The notes: a model not told the origin generated them from the letters alone. A stretch of 56,064 bases of DNA from a virus (IMGVR_UViG_3300025106_000003:1-56064), one strand, 5' to 3'; positions 34,429-41,062 are shown, numbered from the stretch's first letter. Program-made: numbers and translations.

Positions 34429-35535
34429 AGTCACGCTGTAAGCTATAGCGCGATGGCTGCACTGACCGTCTTTTACAAATTCAACTATCCAAAGGAATTC
34501 TTCTTGGCTCTGTTGAGAATGGCCAAGCATGAAAGTGACAGCCTGACAGAGATTGCTGCGATTTCACGAGACATGGGGGATTTTGGCATTGAGCTTCTTC
34601 CCCCTGATTTAAATAAGAGCGGCGAGGACTTCGAACTAGAGGGCAATAATATCCGATTTGGATTATCCGCAATCAAGGGTATCAGTACCAAGATTATGTC
34701 AAAGTTCTCTGGATTCAAAGACAAGCATGCCTCGCGCATCGACCTCTTCCTTTCCGCAAAACAGGCAGGAATCTCCATCGGAGTGCTTTCCGCCCTCATT
34801 CAAGCTGGCGCAATCGAATCACTTCACAATCGTTCTCGCAGCTACATGGTTCTTGAGGCTCAAACTTGGAATATTCTCAAGGATAGGGAGAAATTGCTCG
34901 TGAAAGACCTTATCGAATCAGGCGAGTGTAGGGATGTATTGTCGTGCATCAAAAAACTCAATGAGGAGATCAAGAACGACAAGGGCATGCCGCAAATCAA
35001 GGATAGTCGATTCTCCACGATCAAGCGAGATTACGAGAAATATAAATCCATTTATTTGATGAACAGTCGAAACGAGGATCTTGCGAATTACTTCTATGAG
35101 AAAGAACTACTTGGTCGTTCGTATAGCCAATCTCTCTCCTCTATATTCAGCAAGAAATGCGAAAAGTTGATGTCTATCAAGGAGTTCCAAGAGGAACTGA
35201 ACCCGAATGAAAAGGGTCTTATTGTGGGCGTGGTATCTGAAAAGGTTTCTAAAACCTCCTCAAAGGGCAACCCCTACATCAAATACACAATCCACGACGA
35301 GAGCGCGCAGATTGACTGTTTTATCTTCTCCACGGCACATTCCGACAAAATTGGACTGATCCGTGAGGATAACGGCGGCAAACTTCCAGAGGAAAAGGAT
35401 ATTGTTGTACTCAAGGGTATGCGAAAAGACGAGACTGCCTGCTACGTTGACAAACTTGGCATCCAAAGCTCCAAGATCTTTATGAAATTGAAGGACTTAA
35501 AGGATGCAGAGGAGACTTCAGATGAAAATAGTTGA
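34315..35535 (+). CDS. dnaE: DNA polymerase III alpha, split-intein C-half plus C-extein
   Basis: 406 residues from GTG 34315, overlapping the endonuclease end by 37 nt. Residues 1-38 are IntC, ending RFHNFYAEGLVTSN, followed by Ser+1. Residues 39-406 (SHAVSYSAMAALTVFYKFNYPKEFFLALL) continue DnaE exactly where the N-part stopped; the canonical sequence is NKSHAxAYxxxxYxTAYLKxxYPxEF. The rest contains the fingers and helix-hairpin-helix region and a C-terminal OB-fold (GLIVGVVSEKVSKTSSKGNPYIKYTIHDESAQIDCFIF). Trans-splicing would restore an alpha subunit of ~880 residues, apart from the separate PHP piece. Confidence 0.88.
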   Translation: MQAIGIKSVRRLGQQNSIDFEVNSRFHNFYAEGLVTSNSHAVSYSAMAALTVFYKFNYPKEFFLALLRMAKHESDSLTEIAAISRDMGDFGIELLPPDLNKSGEDFELEGNNIRFGLSAIKGISTKIMSKFSGFKDKHASRIDLFLSAKQAGISIGVLSALIQAGAIESLHNRSRSYMVLEAQTWNILKDREKLLVKDLIESGECRDVLSCIKKLNEEIKNDKGMPQIKDSRFSTIKRDYEKYKSIYLMNSRNEDLANYFYEKELLGRSYSQSLSSIFSKKCEKLMSIKEFQEELNPNEKGLIVGVVSEKVSKTSSKGNPYIKYTIHDESAQIDCFIFSTAHSDKIGLIREDNGGKLPEEKDIVVLKGMRKDETACYVDKLGIQSSKIFMKLKDLKDAEETSDENS

Positions 35536-35562
35536 AATATTTTGGAAAAAATGAATTTTGGT

Positions 35563-35756
35563 GTGTAGTATCTGTTATATGAAACAGCATGAAGCAAAAT
35601 ATACGCAGCGCACAGGTTGGCCGAAGGCCAATTTGGTGAGTTCGTCTGCGTTTATTCTGCTCCAAGGGAGAAATAACCCCATGACGAAATAAGAGGCTCA
35701 AAGTACACAGGATAAACAACTTTTGGGCCTCCGAAACGAGGTCTTTTTTATTTTTT
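35563..35756 (+). ncRNA. Candidate small transcript with intrinsic terminator
   Basis: A GTGTAGTAT promoter-like element (35563-35571) precedes an ATG at 35579 that opens a 37-codon ORF to 35692. A TTGGCC-GAA-GGCCAA hairpin lies inside it, and a strong terminator follows at 35726-35756. The short ORF resembles nothing I know, so the product may be a small protein or a structured RNA. Confidence 0.4.
35726..35756 (+). terminator. Rho-independent terminator
   Basis: GGCCTC (35726-35731), six-base loop CGAAAC, GAGGTC (35738-35743) with one G-T pair, followed directly by T6 and a further T-rich run. It separates the replication block from the RNA island. Confidence 0.75.
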
Positions 35757-35769
35757 AGAAAAAAACTAC

Positions 35770-35798
35770 TTGACGAAAAACCAAAACGCAACTACAGT
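35770..35798 (+). promoter_or_regulatory. Tandem promoter 1 of the RNA island
   Basis: TTGACG (35770-35775), 17-bp spacer, TACAGT (35793-35798). Confidence 0.6.
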
Positions 35799-35867
35799 CA
35801 CGACATTCAAGAACGAAACGATTAAAAACGAATTAAAAAAAAGAAAAAAGAAAAAAGAAAAAACCAC

Positions 35868-35896
35868 TTGACGAAAATTAAAAATCACGGTAAAGT
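35868..35896 (+). promoter_or_regulatory. Tandem promoter 2 of the RNA island
   Basis: TTGACG (35868-35873), 17-bp spacer, TAAAGT (35891-35896). A purine tract of repeated AAAAAAG units (about 35836-35863) lies just upstream and may act as an UP element. Confidence 0.65.
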
Positions 35897-35945
35897 GGCA
35901 AAACGATAGAGACAGCACCGAGTAAAAAGAAAATTTCGAAAAGTG

Positions 35946-35976
35946 TTGACAAAAAAGAAAATTTTGATAGTATAAG
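35946..35976 (+). promoter_or_regulatory. Tandem promoter 3 of the RNA island
   Basis: TTGACA (35946-35951) with TAGTAT (35968-35973, 16-bp spacer) or TATAAG (35971-35976, 19-bp). The next gene starts ~200 nt downstream, after a leader with a CCTTA/TAAGG hairpin near 36100. Confidence 0.6.
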
Positions 35977-36174
35977 AAAATAATAAACAATTTTAGACAG
36001 TTTGAGGAAGTCTTAGAAAGTAAGTTCTCTTCCACGCAGTAAAGAACTACCCACAACAGCCCGACACACTCCTACGGGTAGAATAAGGATAAGACCTTAC
36101 TTAAGTATAAGGCATAGGAACACCGTAATGGAAACATGGCGACCTCTTTCTCTGTCGATTAGCGAGGAGCAACA

Positions 36175-36357
36175 ATGAATATGAAAAAGTTAAACAAATT
36201 CGGAATCCATTATAATAGACAAGATTATCGTCAGGAATATCTACGAAGTGAAAGTTGGAGAGCCAAGAGTTCGGATACATTAGCGCGTAATCCTATATGT
36301 ATGATCTGTGATACTGAAAACCTGTTGACAAACTGGTATGCAATCTCGTTAAATTAA
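36175..36357 (+). pseudogene. Truncated HNH-type endonuclease N-terminus
   Basis: 60 residues with a good GAGGAG Shine-Dalgarno. YRQEYLRSESWRAKSSDTLARNPICMICD is the usual start of an HNH nuclease (first zinc CxxC), but the ORF stops before any HNH catalytic residues. It looks like the surviving front of a homing endonuclease gene cut short next to the first tRNA. Confidence 0.5.
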
Positions 36358-36371
36358 TTTCATTCTAAAAT

Positions 36372-36444
36372 GTTCTCTCCAAGGGAATTTGGCTCGGAAA
36401 CTTCTAATTTCTAATGGACGGCTCAACTCCGTCAGGGAACACCA
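36372..36444 (+). tRNA. tRNA-Arg (anticodon TCT), probable
   Basis: Acceptor GTTCTCT/AGGGAAC with discriminator A and encoded CCA. Anticodon arm GGAAA-CTTCTAA-TTTCT, T-arm GACGG-CTCAACT-CCGTC. The D-arm is poorly formed. Confidence 0.55.
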
Positions 36445-36446
36445 TT

Positions 36447-36833
36447 TTACAATTCTTTTGCTCTTTGGCAGGGCTTAGATTGAAATTTATCTTTTGACCT
36501 CCAAGGATGCTTGTCAGGATTCTCTTTTAAATACTTCTTGCGAATTTCCGACAATCGAATTTTTTCTTCTAGTGATATTTTCCTTGGTGGTTCTTTCTTG
36601 TAAGAGACGTTTAGATTTTTGCACCATCTGGCAATGGTGGCCTTTCCGCGATTAAAAAATATTGCCCATTCCGCAAGGGTTTTTTCAGATGAGTGCTCTT
36701 TGAGATGAGTTAGGTCGATTGTGTTGTCCGTATACTCAATATTACACTTAAACCGCAGGAGCGGTTCGAATATTTCAACAATTTTCCGTAGTGGCTGGTC
36801 GGGAGGCAGGTCTTTCCCCTCTGGATGCGGAAA
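36447..36833 (-). pseudogene. Homing endonuclease remnant with no start codon
   Basis: 129 codons are open on the minus strand without any Met. The translation (EKTLAEWAIFFNRGKATIARWCKNLNVSY, SLEEKIRLSEIRKKYLKENPDKHPWRS) is the helix-turn-helix and linker of a phage homing endonuclease family and stops before the nuclease domain. An AAGTGTAAT promoter-like element is embedded where a start might once have been, near 36750. I read it as a decayed endonuclease in the gap between tRNA-Arg and tRNA-Tyr. Confidence 0.55.
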
Positions 36834-36995
36834 TTAATCTCGTCCACAAAGTTTGTCGATTAGTGTGTTTGTATGTGGAATTGAAGTAGATAAAAAACAT
36901 CGACTTTGACGGAAACTGCCGCCTTCTATTTCGGCACTCCGTTGAAACCATGACAAAGCTCGCGAGGAAAACATGGTAGAAACTTGAGAATTTAT

Positions 36996-37086
36996 GGGGG
37001 TTGTTCAGCGTAGCGGTCTGTAAAACCGATGTCCAAAAATAAGCGTTGTGGTCAGACGAGAGGTTCGATTCCTCCTACCCCCACCA
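36996..37086 (+). tRNA. tRNA-Tyr (GTA) with long variable arm and short D-arm
   Basis: Acceptor GGGGGT/ACCCCC, A, encoded CCA. Anticodon arm GCGGT-CTGTAAA-ACCGA, T-arm GAGG-TTCGATT-CCTC. The variable region is ~28 nt, longer than for normal class II tRNA-Tyr; the D-arm is shortened. Confidence 0.75.
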
Positions 37087-37177
37087 ATAATCTCAGACCC
37101 TATAATGAAATACCGAGCGTGATGTTAACGAATCGGTTGATGGGATCGGAAATGTAACATATACACCGAAGCTGAGT

Positions 37178-37252
37178 GGTGTGGAGAGCAGCGTGAAACT
37201 CCTGATAGGCTATACGATGGCCGAAGTAGCATTAAGATAATGCGCCACACCA
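37178..37252 (+). tRNA. tRNA-Arg (ACG), probable
   Basis: Acceptor GGTGTGG/CCACACC and discriminator A, no encoded CCA. Anticodon arm AGGCT-ATACGAT-GGCCG with a G-T closing pair, T-arm GCAT-TAAGATA-ATGC with an unusual T-loop. Confidence 0.5.
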
Positions 37253-37265
37253 AACCTTTTGTAAA

Positions 37266-37421
37266 TTTCGGCTCATGGTAGAGCGAGAAGCGGCAAAGCA
37301 CAACTACTTGTTGGAAGAGAACGTTGCCAGTAACCGCACGTAAGTCGCCATGCGTTCCAGTTCCAAGTCTGTGGGTTGCAACCTGCAAAGATTATGTCAA
37401 GACTAAAAGGACATGCCGAAA
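37266..37421 (+). ncRNA. 156-nt structured RNA closed by a 7-bp terminal stem
   Basis: TTTCGGC at the 5' end pairs with GCCGAAA at the 3' end. Inside are a D-arm-like GCTC-ATGGTA-GAGC, a GGCAA/TTGCC helix around CAAC/GTTG, and a GTGGG-rich hairpin. It has no ORF and lies between tRNA-Arg and tRNA-Glu. It could be a greatly expanded tRNA or an independent RNA. Confidence 0.4.
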
Positions 37422-37430
37422 ACTTTTTAT

Positions 37431-37502
37431 GCTCCTATAGTGTAGTGGTCAGCACGGAAGATTTTCAATCTTTAAGGTGGGTTTCGATTACCCATAGGAG
37501 TG
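37431..37502 (+). tRNA. tRNA-Glu (TTC)
   Basis: Acceptor GCTCCTA/TAGGAGT, discriminator G, no CCA (CCG). Anticodon arm GAAGA-TTTTCAA-TCTTT, T-arm TGGGT-TTCGATT-ACCCA. Confidence 0.85.
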
Positions 37503-37588
37503 CCGAGGATTGGTCGCACCAATCAGATTTCAGGGGATTTCGAGGTAGCCTGAACCAGAATAACAAAAATGCTCGACCAATTTATATT

Positions 37589-37661
37589 GCAGATTAGAGT
37601 ATGGGTAACTCGGTTGGCTCATAACCAATAGCAACGGATTCAAACGCCGTATCTGCTACCA
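37589..37661 (+). tRNA. tRNA-Met (CAT)
   Basis: Acceptor GCAGAT/ATCTGC ending TACCA; D-arm GAGT...ACTC; anticodon arm GTTGG-CTCATAA-CCAAT; T-arm ACGG/CCGT. Confidence 0.8.
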
Positions 37662-37662
37662 A

Positions 37663-37831
37663 TTTAAACACTAGTTAGTAGCGGTGGTCAGTTTTTGCCT
37701 TTAGTGGAGCAAACGTCCTTAAATCGACTCTCGCCCTCGCAGAGTTCGCTACTCACCTGAGTAAATACGTCAGCCGATGAGAACTTATGATACTAGTAAA
37801 TCTAAGTGCTAAAATCTGATTGGTGTTTAAA
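37663..37831 (+). ncRNA. 169-nt structured RNA closed by a 9-bp terminal stem
   Basis: TTTAAACAC (37663-37671) pairs perfectly with GTGTTTAAA (37823-37831). Nested inside, AGTAGCG (from 37677) pairs with CGCTACT, enclosing a tRNA-sized 77-nt unit with an ACTCT/AGAGT hairpin. No ORF and no recognised family. Confidence 0.4.
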
Positions 37832-37838
37832 CCTTTAT

Positions 37839-37912
37839 GGCTCTCTAGCTTAATGTAAAGCAATCGTTTCATACGCGATTAGATTTCCGGTCGATACGGA
37901 AGAGAGCTACCA
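37839..37912 (+). tRNA. tRNA with CAT anticodon (Met or Ile2)
   Basis: Acceptor GGCTCTC/GAGAGCT, A, encoded CCA. D-arm GCTT/AAGC, anticodon arm ATCGT-TTCATAC-GCGAT, T-arm TTCCG-GTCGATA-CGGAA. CAT could be elongator Met or lysidine-modified Ile. Confidence 0.8.
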
Positions 37913-37984
37913 TTACCACATAGCAGTCCGGTAATCCCGAATAGACAATACGGTTCGGGTTTAATGTGCGTAATCACTTTTTAT

Positions 37985-38077
37985 CCTTCGGTAGTTTAAC
38001 GATAAAACCCCTCGCTTATAACGAGTTTAGCGGTAGATTTCCGCGCAATGCAGGTTTGAATCCTGCTCGAAGGACCA
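37985..38077 (+). tRNA. tRNA-Ile (TAT) with hairpin variable arm
   Basis: Acceptor CCTTCGG/TCGAAGG, A, CCA. Anticodon arm CTCG-CTTATAA-CGAG, T-arm GCAGG-TTTGAAT-CCTGC. The variable region is ~24 nt with GCGG/CCGC, abnormal for a class I tRNA. Confidence 0.7.
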
Positions 38078-38080
38078 ATT

Positions 38081-38180
38081 TAGACTGTAGTTCAGCGGTA
38101 GATCGCAACCATACTATGTGGGAAAATACTCCTAAAAAGCGTATGGCTCTGATGACACAGGTTCGAATCCTGTCAGTCTA
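38081..38180 (+). tRNA. tRNA-like gene with 26-nt anticodon loop
   Basis: Acceptor TAGACTG/CAGTCTA and T-arm ACAGG-TTCGAAT-CCTGT are perfect. The anticodon stem CCATAC/GTATGG encloses 26 nt instead of 7. The anticodon cannot be assigned; the insert looks intron-like. Confidence 0.5.
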
Positions 38181-38344
38181 ATAATTTCTAACGTTAGTTA
38201 AGTCATGGTGATAGACGAGTAAGAATAGGTCGAATTAGGAGGCATTCTATTAGACTGATAAGAAGACTCCCATATGAAGGGTTTCGACTTTCTGAATGGA
38301 ACGAATTCGTGAAATCCACTGTGCAAATTAAACGCTTACGGGAC

Positions 38345-38430
38345 CGCCAGCGTGGTCGCCCGACTTGGGATCGGGATATTCAGCAGAGGGCAGCACTCTG
38401 GTAGGCGACATAGAGTGGGTTTCCAATTTC
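38345..38430 (+). tRNA. tRNA-Pro (TGG)-like, degenerate
   Basis: A perfect anticodon arm CCCGA-CTTGGGA-TCGGG (38359-38375) follows a D-arm-like GCG-TGGT-CGC. The T-arm is weak, ~37 nt lie between, and no acceptor stem can be paired. Confidence 0.4.
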
Positions 38431-38517
38431 TCACATCTTACAAAAATTGGTGGTGGAGTCTCTACCGCGAAATCGGTACGGCCCAAGCTGGCAACTTGCT
38501 CTAAAGTTGCATATTAG

Positions 38518-38592
38518 CCCTTCGTAGGCCATGAGCGAGCCGCAACCCTTAGAAGGTTGTGTATGTAGTTGCAACCACTACCGAAGGGACCA
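38518..38592 (+). tRNA. tRNA-Leu (TAG)
   Basis: Acceptor CCCTTCG/CGAAGGG, A, CCA. Anticodon arm CAACC-CTTAGAA-GGTTG, T-arm GTAGT-TGCAACC-ACTAC. The variable region is short (5 nt), which is odd for Leu. Confidence 0.8.
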
Positions 38593-38597
38593 TTTTA

Positions 38598-38668
38598 GCC
38601 CGTTTAGCTCAATGGGAGAGCCAATAGTTGATAATTATTAGACGGTGGATCGAAACCATCAATGGGCA
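38598..38668 (+). tRNA. tRNA-Ile (GAT)
   Basis: Acceptor GCCCGTT/AATGGGC, A, no CCA. D-arm GCTC/GAGC, anticodon arm AATAG-TTGATAA-TTATT, T-arm GGTGG-ATCGAAA-CCATC. Confidence 0.85.
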
Positions 38669-38676
38669 TAGTTTAT

Positions 38677-38752
38677 GGGTGCGTGACGGGAATGCATACC
38701 TAGTTGGTCGAGAGCCAACTGCTTGTGAGGTCGAGACTCACCGCGCCCACCA
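38677..38752 (+). tRNA. tRNA-Leu (GAG)
   Basis: Acceptor GGGTGCG/CGCGCCC, A, CCA. Anticodon arm GTTGG-TCGAGAG-CCAAC, T-arm GTGAG-GTCGAGA-CTCAC. Short variable region. Confidence 0.75.
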
Positions 38753-38974
38753 AGTCTGGATGGCTACTCAGTATCAAGACGGACTTCATAAATGTCTACC
38801 AATCTGAGATCGTTTCTGAGTTTGTGATAATCATTAACTTAGCGTAACCCTATTTGCGAAAGAGGAAACACCTTAAATAGAAAACAATTTAACCTAGAAA
38901 AAACGGGTGACGAGTCCCGTAGTCGGCACTGGTCGGCTGGATGGTAAGTATCATAGTCTAAGTTATTCACCAAT

Positions 38975-39055
38975 GCGATAGTCGGATAGTGGTTCATTCC
39001 GCCTCTCTTCCAAAGAGGTTTATGGTCGTGGGTTCGAATCCCACCTGTCGCACCA
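38975..39055 (+). tRNA. tRNA-Gly (TCC), copy 1
   Basis: Acceptor GCGATAG/CTGTCGC, A, CCA. Anticodon arm CCTCT-CTTCCAA-AGAGG, T-arm GTGGG-TTCGAAT-CCCAC. Confidence 0.9.
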
Positions 39056-39059
39056 ATAT

Positions 39060-39113
39060 GCCAGTAGCAACTTGCAAGTTTATCGGCTTCATGGGCTGAT
39101 AATGCTGGCACCA
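39060..39113 (+). ncRNA. 51-nt two-arm tRNA-like gene with encoded CCA
   Basis: A perfect 7-bp acceptor GCCAGTA/TGCTGGC, discriminator A and CCA enclose only two hairpins: AACTT/AAGTT and TATCGGC-TTCATGG-GCTGATA with a 7-nt loop. There is no room for three arms. It could be a decayed tRNA or a functional minimal one; the ends look well kept. Confidence 0.45.
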
Positions 39114-39433
39114 ATTTGTGGTCATTGAGGGGAATAAATTATCGTGGGGGTTACGAACCACTATAAATAAATAAGTAATAAAAAGGTGTCTATTCAACGA
39201 CCTGAGCCACAAAAAATTTCAAAACCTAGATAAGACAACTTACCGAGCCGCTTACTCATCGGACAAAGACGTAAAGTGGTGGGTGCCACTTATCAGGTAT
39301 TAGCTATGCCTCCTGTCCGGTCGCATAGCTTGAATTAATTTCGAAGCTCCCCGCGAAGGAGTCCTAGTTCGGAAAAGCATCCTCCTTGTATGCTGTAAAA
39401 GGGTGAGAATCCCAACGGGCCAATACAATTTTT
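39114..39433 (+). ncRNA. Structured non-coding stretch between tRNA-Gly copies
   Basis: No credible gene lies in these 320 nt. Visible helices: AAGTGG/CCACTT near 39275, AGCTATG (39302) with CATAGCT (39324), CTCC-CCGCGAA-GGAG near 39350, and AGCAT/ATGCT near 39380. It carries one copy of a repeat (39203-39231) shared with 40673-40726, and ends GGGCCA like a tRNA 3' end. Confidence 0.35.
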
Positions 39434-39507
39434 GCATCATTAGTTTAGTGGTAAAACTTTTGCCTTCCAAGCAGAGTTCGTCGGTTCGATTCCGACATGA
39501 TGCTCCA
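39434..39507 (+). tRNA. tRNA-Gly (TCC), copy 2
   Basis: Acceptor GCATCAT/ATGATGC, discriminator T, CCA. D-arm GTTT/AAAAC, anticodon arm TTTGC-CTTCCAA-GCAGA, T-arm GTCGG-TTCGATT-CCGAC. Confidence 0.9.
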
Positions 39508-39527
39508 TAAAAGCGTGTGGCGCGATA

Positions 39528-39619
39528 AAGCGCGTAAAGTCGCCAGCGTGTAGGTAACATGCGGATAACTACACCAACAGACCCGCCTCTTGTGGGTTAA
39601 AATCCTATCGCGCTTACCA
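39528..39619 (+). tRNA. tRNA-like gene, anticodon not assignable
   Basis: Acceptor AAGCGCG/CGCGCTT is perfect with A and CCA. GTGTAG/CTACAC encloses a 15-nt loop where the anticodon arm should be, and the T-arm (GTGGG-TTAAAAT-CCTAT) is wobble-rich. Confidence 0.4.
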
Positions 39620-39659
39620 ATTTAAAGAACGTGGCGGAAGTCAAACGCTTTCGTTTAAG

Positions 39660-39700
39660 TCCTCTATAGCTCAGAGTAGAGCATCGGCATTGTCCGAAGG
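39660..39700 (+). pseudogene. 5' half of a tRNA
   Basis: TCCTCTA, then TA and a regular D-arm GCTC-AGAGTA-GAGC, then a partial anticodon arm TCGG/CCGA. No matching T-arm or 3' acceptor follows before the homing endonuclease gene, so it looks like a broken tRNA. Confidence 0.4.
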
Positions 39701-39786
39701 TCAGAGAAGTAACGAACTCTTAGATGCAAAGACAACGAAGACACAAAAGCTTAGTGTGAAAAGTCCAAACCTTTTCCGTTCTTTAA

Positions 39787-40272
39787 TTATTTAAGAGATT
39801 CAGATTGTTTTACAATTTGCTTACATAATAAAATAAGCTCGTCGTAAAGTAAATCTTGTTTAATTCTATTGGCTTTGTTAGAAGTTAGTCCGCAATTTTC
39901 TAGGGAGGAGTCTCCTCCGCGAGATGTAGGAATAATGTGATCTAATGAATAATCTTCTGGTTTATCTAAATCTATCAATTCCCCAGTCAAATAACATTTT
40001 GGGACAGGGCCGATTTTATTTAAAAGATCCTTTAGAGTAAACCGAATTATTTTAGGTCTGGTTTTACTTTTCGGATTGCCTCGATAGAAGTCTGACATCT
40101 TAGTAACCAATGGGTTTCTTTTGCGATAATTTTTATACGCCTGACTCATTGACTTTTTTCGGTTTGGACTAAAATGATAAATTAAAGTCCACTTAGATAT
40201 TTGAAGTTCATCGGAAATTTCCTGATAAGTTTTTCCGTTTTCTAACATTTTTATTATTTTTTCTTTGTCCAT
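39787..40272 (-). CDS. HNH homing endonuclease
   Basis: 161 residues from the second ATG (40272), which an AGTGTAAGTAT promoter-like element precedes closely. The N-terminus is a helix-turn-helix (MLENGKTYQEISDELQISKWTL). The HNH core is KCYLTGELIDLDKPEDYSLDHIIPTSRGGDSSLENCGLTSNKANRIK: DH, the central Asn and the final N/K residues are present. It lies antisense to the tRNA array beside a tRNA fragment and is probably a selfish element targeting it. Confidence 0.8.
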   Translation of the reverse strand: MDKEKIIKMLENGKTYQEISDELQISKWTLIYHFSPNRKKSMSQAYKNYRKRNPLVTKMSDFYRGNPKSKTRPKIIRFTLKDLLNKIGPVPKCYLTGELIDLDKPEDYSLDHIIPTSRGGDSSLENCGLTSNKANRIKQDLLYDELILLCKQIVKQSESLK

Positions 40273-40329
40273 ATGCAATACTTACACTTGTAAGACAGTA
40301 ATGTGAAACTTGCAATGGATATATTAAAT

Positions 40330-40405
40330 GGGGTTGTAGCATAAGAGGAAGTGCGCTTGTTTTGCAAACAAGAGTGTGTGATTTCGAGCATCATCAACTC
40401 CACCA
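40330..40405 (+). tRNA. tRNA-Ala (TGC)
   Basis: Acceptor GGGGTTG/CAACTCC, A, CCA. D-arm GCAT/GTGC, anticodon arm CTTGT-TTTGCAA-ACAAG, T-arm GTGAT-TTCGAGC-ATCAT. Confidence 0.88.
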
Positions 40406-40414
40406 TTTATTTAT

Positions 40415-40491
40415 CGCTACTGAGCAGGAACGGTGACAGGCACGAGACTGAAAATCTTGGGAACTCGGTTCGACTCCGAGAGTAGCGGCCA
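40415..40491 (+). tRNA. tRNA-Phe (GAA)
   Basis: Acceptor CGCTACT/AGTAGCG, G, CCA. Anticodon arm CGAGA-CTGAAAA-TCTTG, T-arm CTCGG-TTCGACT-CCGAG. Confidence 0.88.
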
Positions 40492-40987
40492 ATGAAAACA
40501 TGGTAGGCTCTATGCAGACCTCCGGTAAAATCCGGCGTGTTGGGTTAGTCGATAAGACCCTCCAATTTCCCGAATACCAAGGCGGGTTCCGCTGACCAGA
40601 TCCAGTGTGGTAGCTACTCAGGCGAGATAGCGATAACGAGATGCGTAAAAAGCCCTTAACGGTTGCAATCAGTGAGCCACAAAAAAGGTTAGTTATTCGG
40701 GATTTAAATTTTCACAAAACCTAGATCGGGGTATACAAACGACGAAGTTGCGCTAGTAGGTCGCTAAAATACGCTGTGCGGTAATAGGATAATGTAACGC
40801 AATACAGAAAGCTAGAAGTTAGGGGAGGCAACTCTCAGTCCTTTTAGTCCTTTGTGAAAAATTTTGAGAGCAGCATTAACTTGCTTGAAATGGGTTAAGT
40901 CCTAAACTCTCATGGTGTGCAGACCTATCCTGTAATAGTAGCAATCCTCTACGAATTCGGCTCGATAAGAGTATGGATAAATTTTAT
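40492..40987 (+). ncRNA. Structured non-coding stretch including a 135-nt stem-closed RNA
   Basis: No ORF of interest lies in these ~495 nt. TCCCGAATA (40568-40576) pairs with TATTCGGGA (40694-40702), enclosing 117 nt. Further on, AGGATA (~40785) can pair with TATCCT (~40930), and TGAGAG with CTCTCA encloses a tRNA-sized unit near 40865-40915. It contains the second copy of the 39203 repeat. It could be one large ornate RNA or several decayed tRNAs. Confidence 0.35.
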
Positions 40988-41062
40988 AGGTTAGAGTATC
41001 AACAGCATGATTACCTCTCTGTCGAAGAGGATCGAGCGGGGCAGCACCCGTCTAACCTGCCA
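40988..41062 (+). tRNA. tRNA-Asp (GTC)
   Basis: Acceptor AGGTTAG/CTAACCT, G, CCA. Anticodon arm CCTCT-CTGTCGA-AGAGG, T-stem GCGGG/CCCGT with a 6-nt loop GCAGCA that lacks the usual TTC. Confidence 0.75.

Noticed and set aside
38099-38124. Suppressor tRNA with CTA anticodon in the 38081-38180 gene
   Set aside because: A CCA-TACTATG-TGG hairpin can be drawn but has only three pairs and no T at position 33; the six-pair CCATAC/GTATGG stem is much better.
38839-39560. Minus-strand ORFs of 70-90 codons across the tRNA array (also at 37125, 41065, 44027, 44593)
   Set aside because: They are antisense to folded tRNA genes, with translations such as VGFEPTT and CRNRTDEL that arise typically when tRNA T-arms are read backwards. 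Not real genes.
40673-40690. Cobalamin riboswitch, prompted by the B12-dependent reductase and the sequence CAGTGAGCCAC
   Set aside because: The surrounding bases lack the conserved B12-box arrangement and the site is 20 kb from the reductase within the tRNA array.
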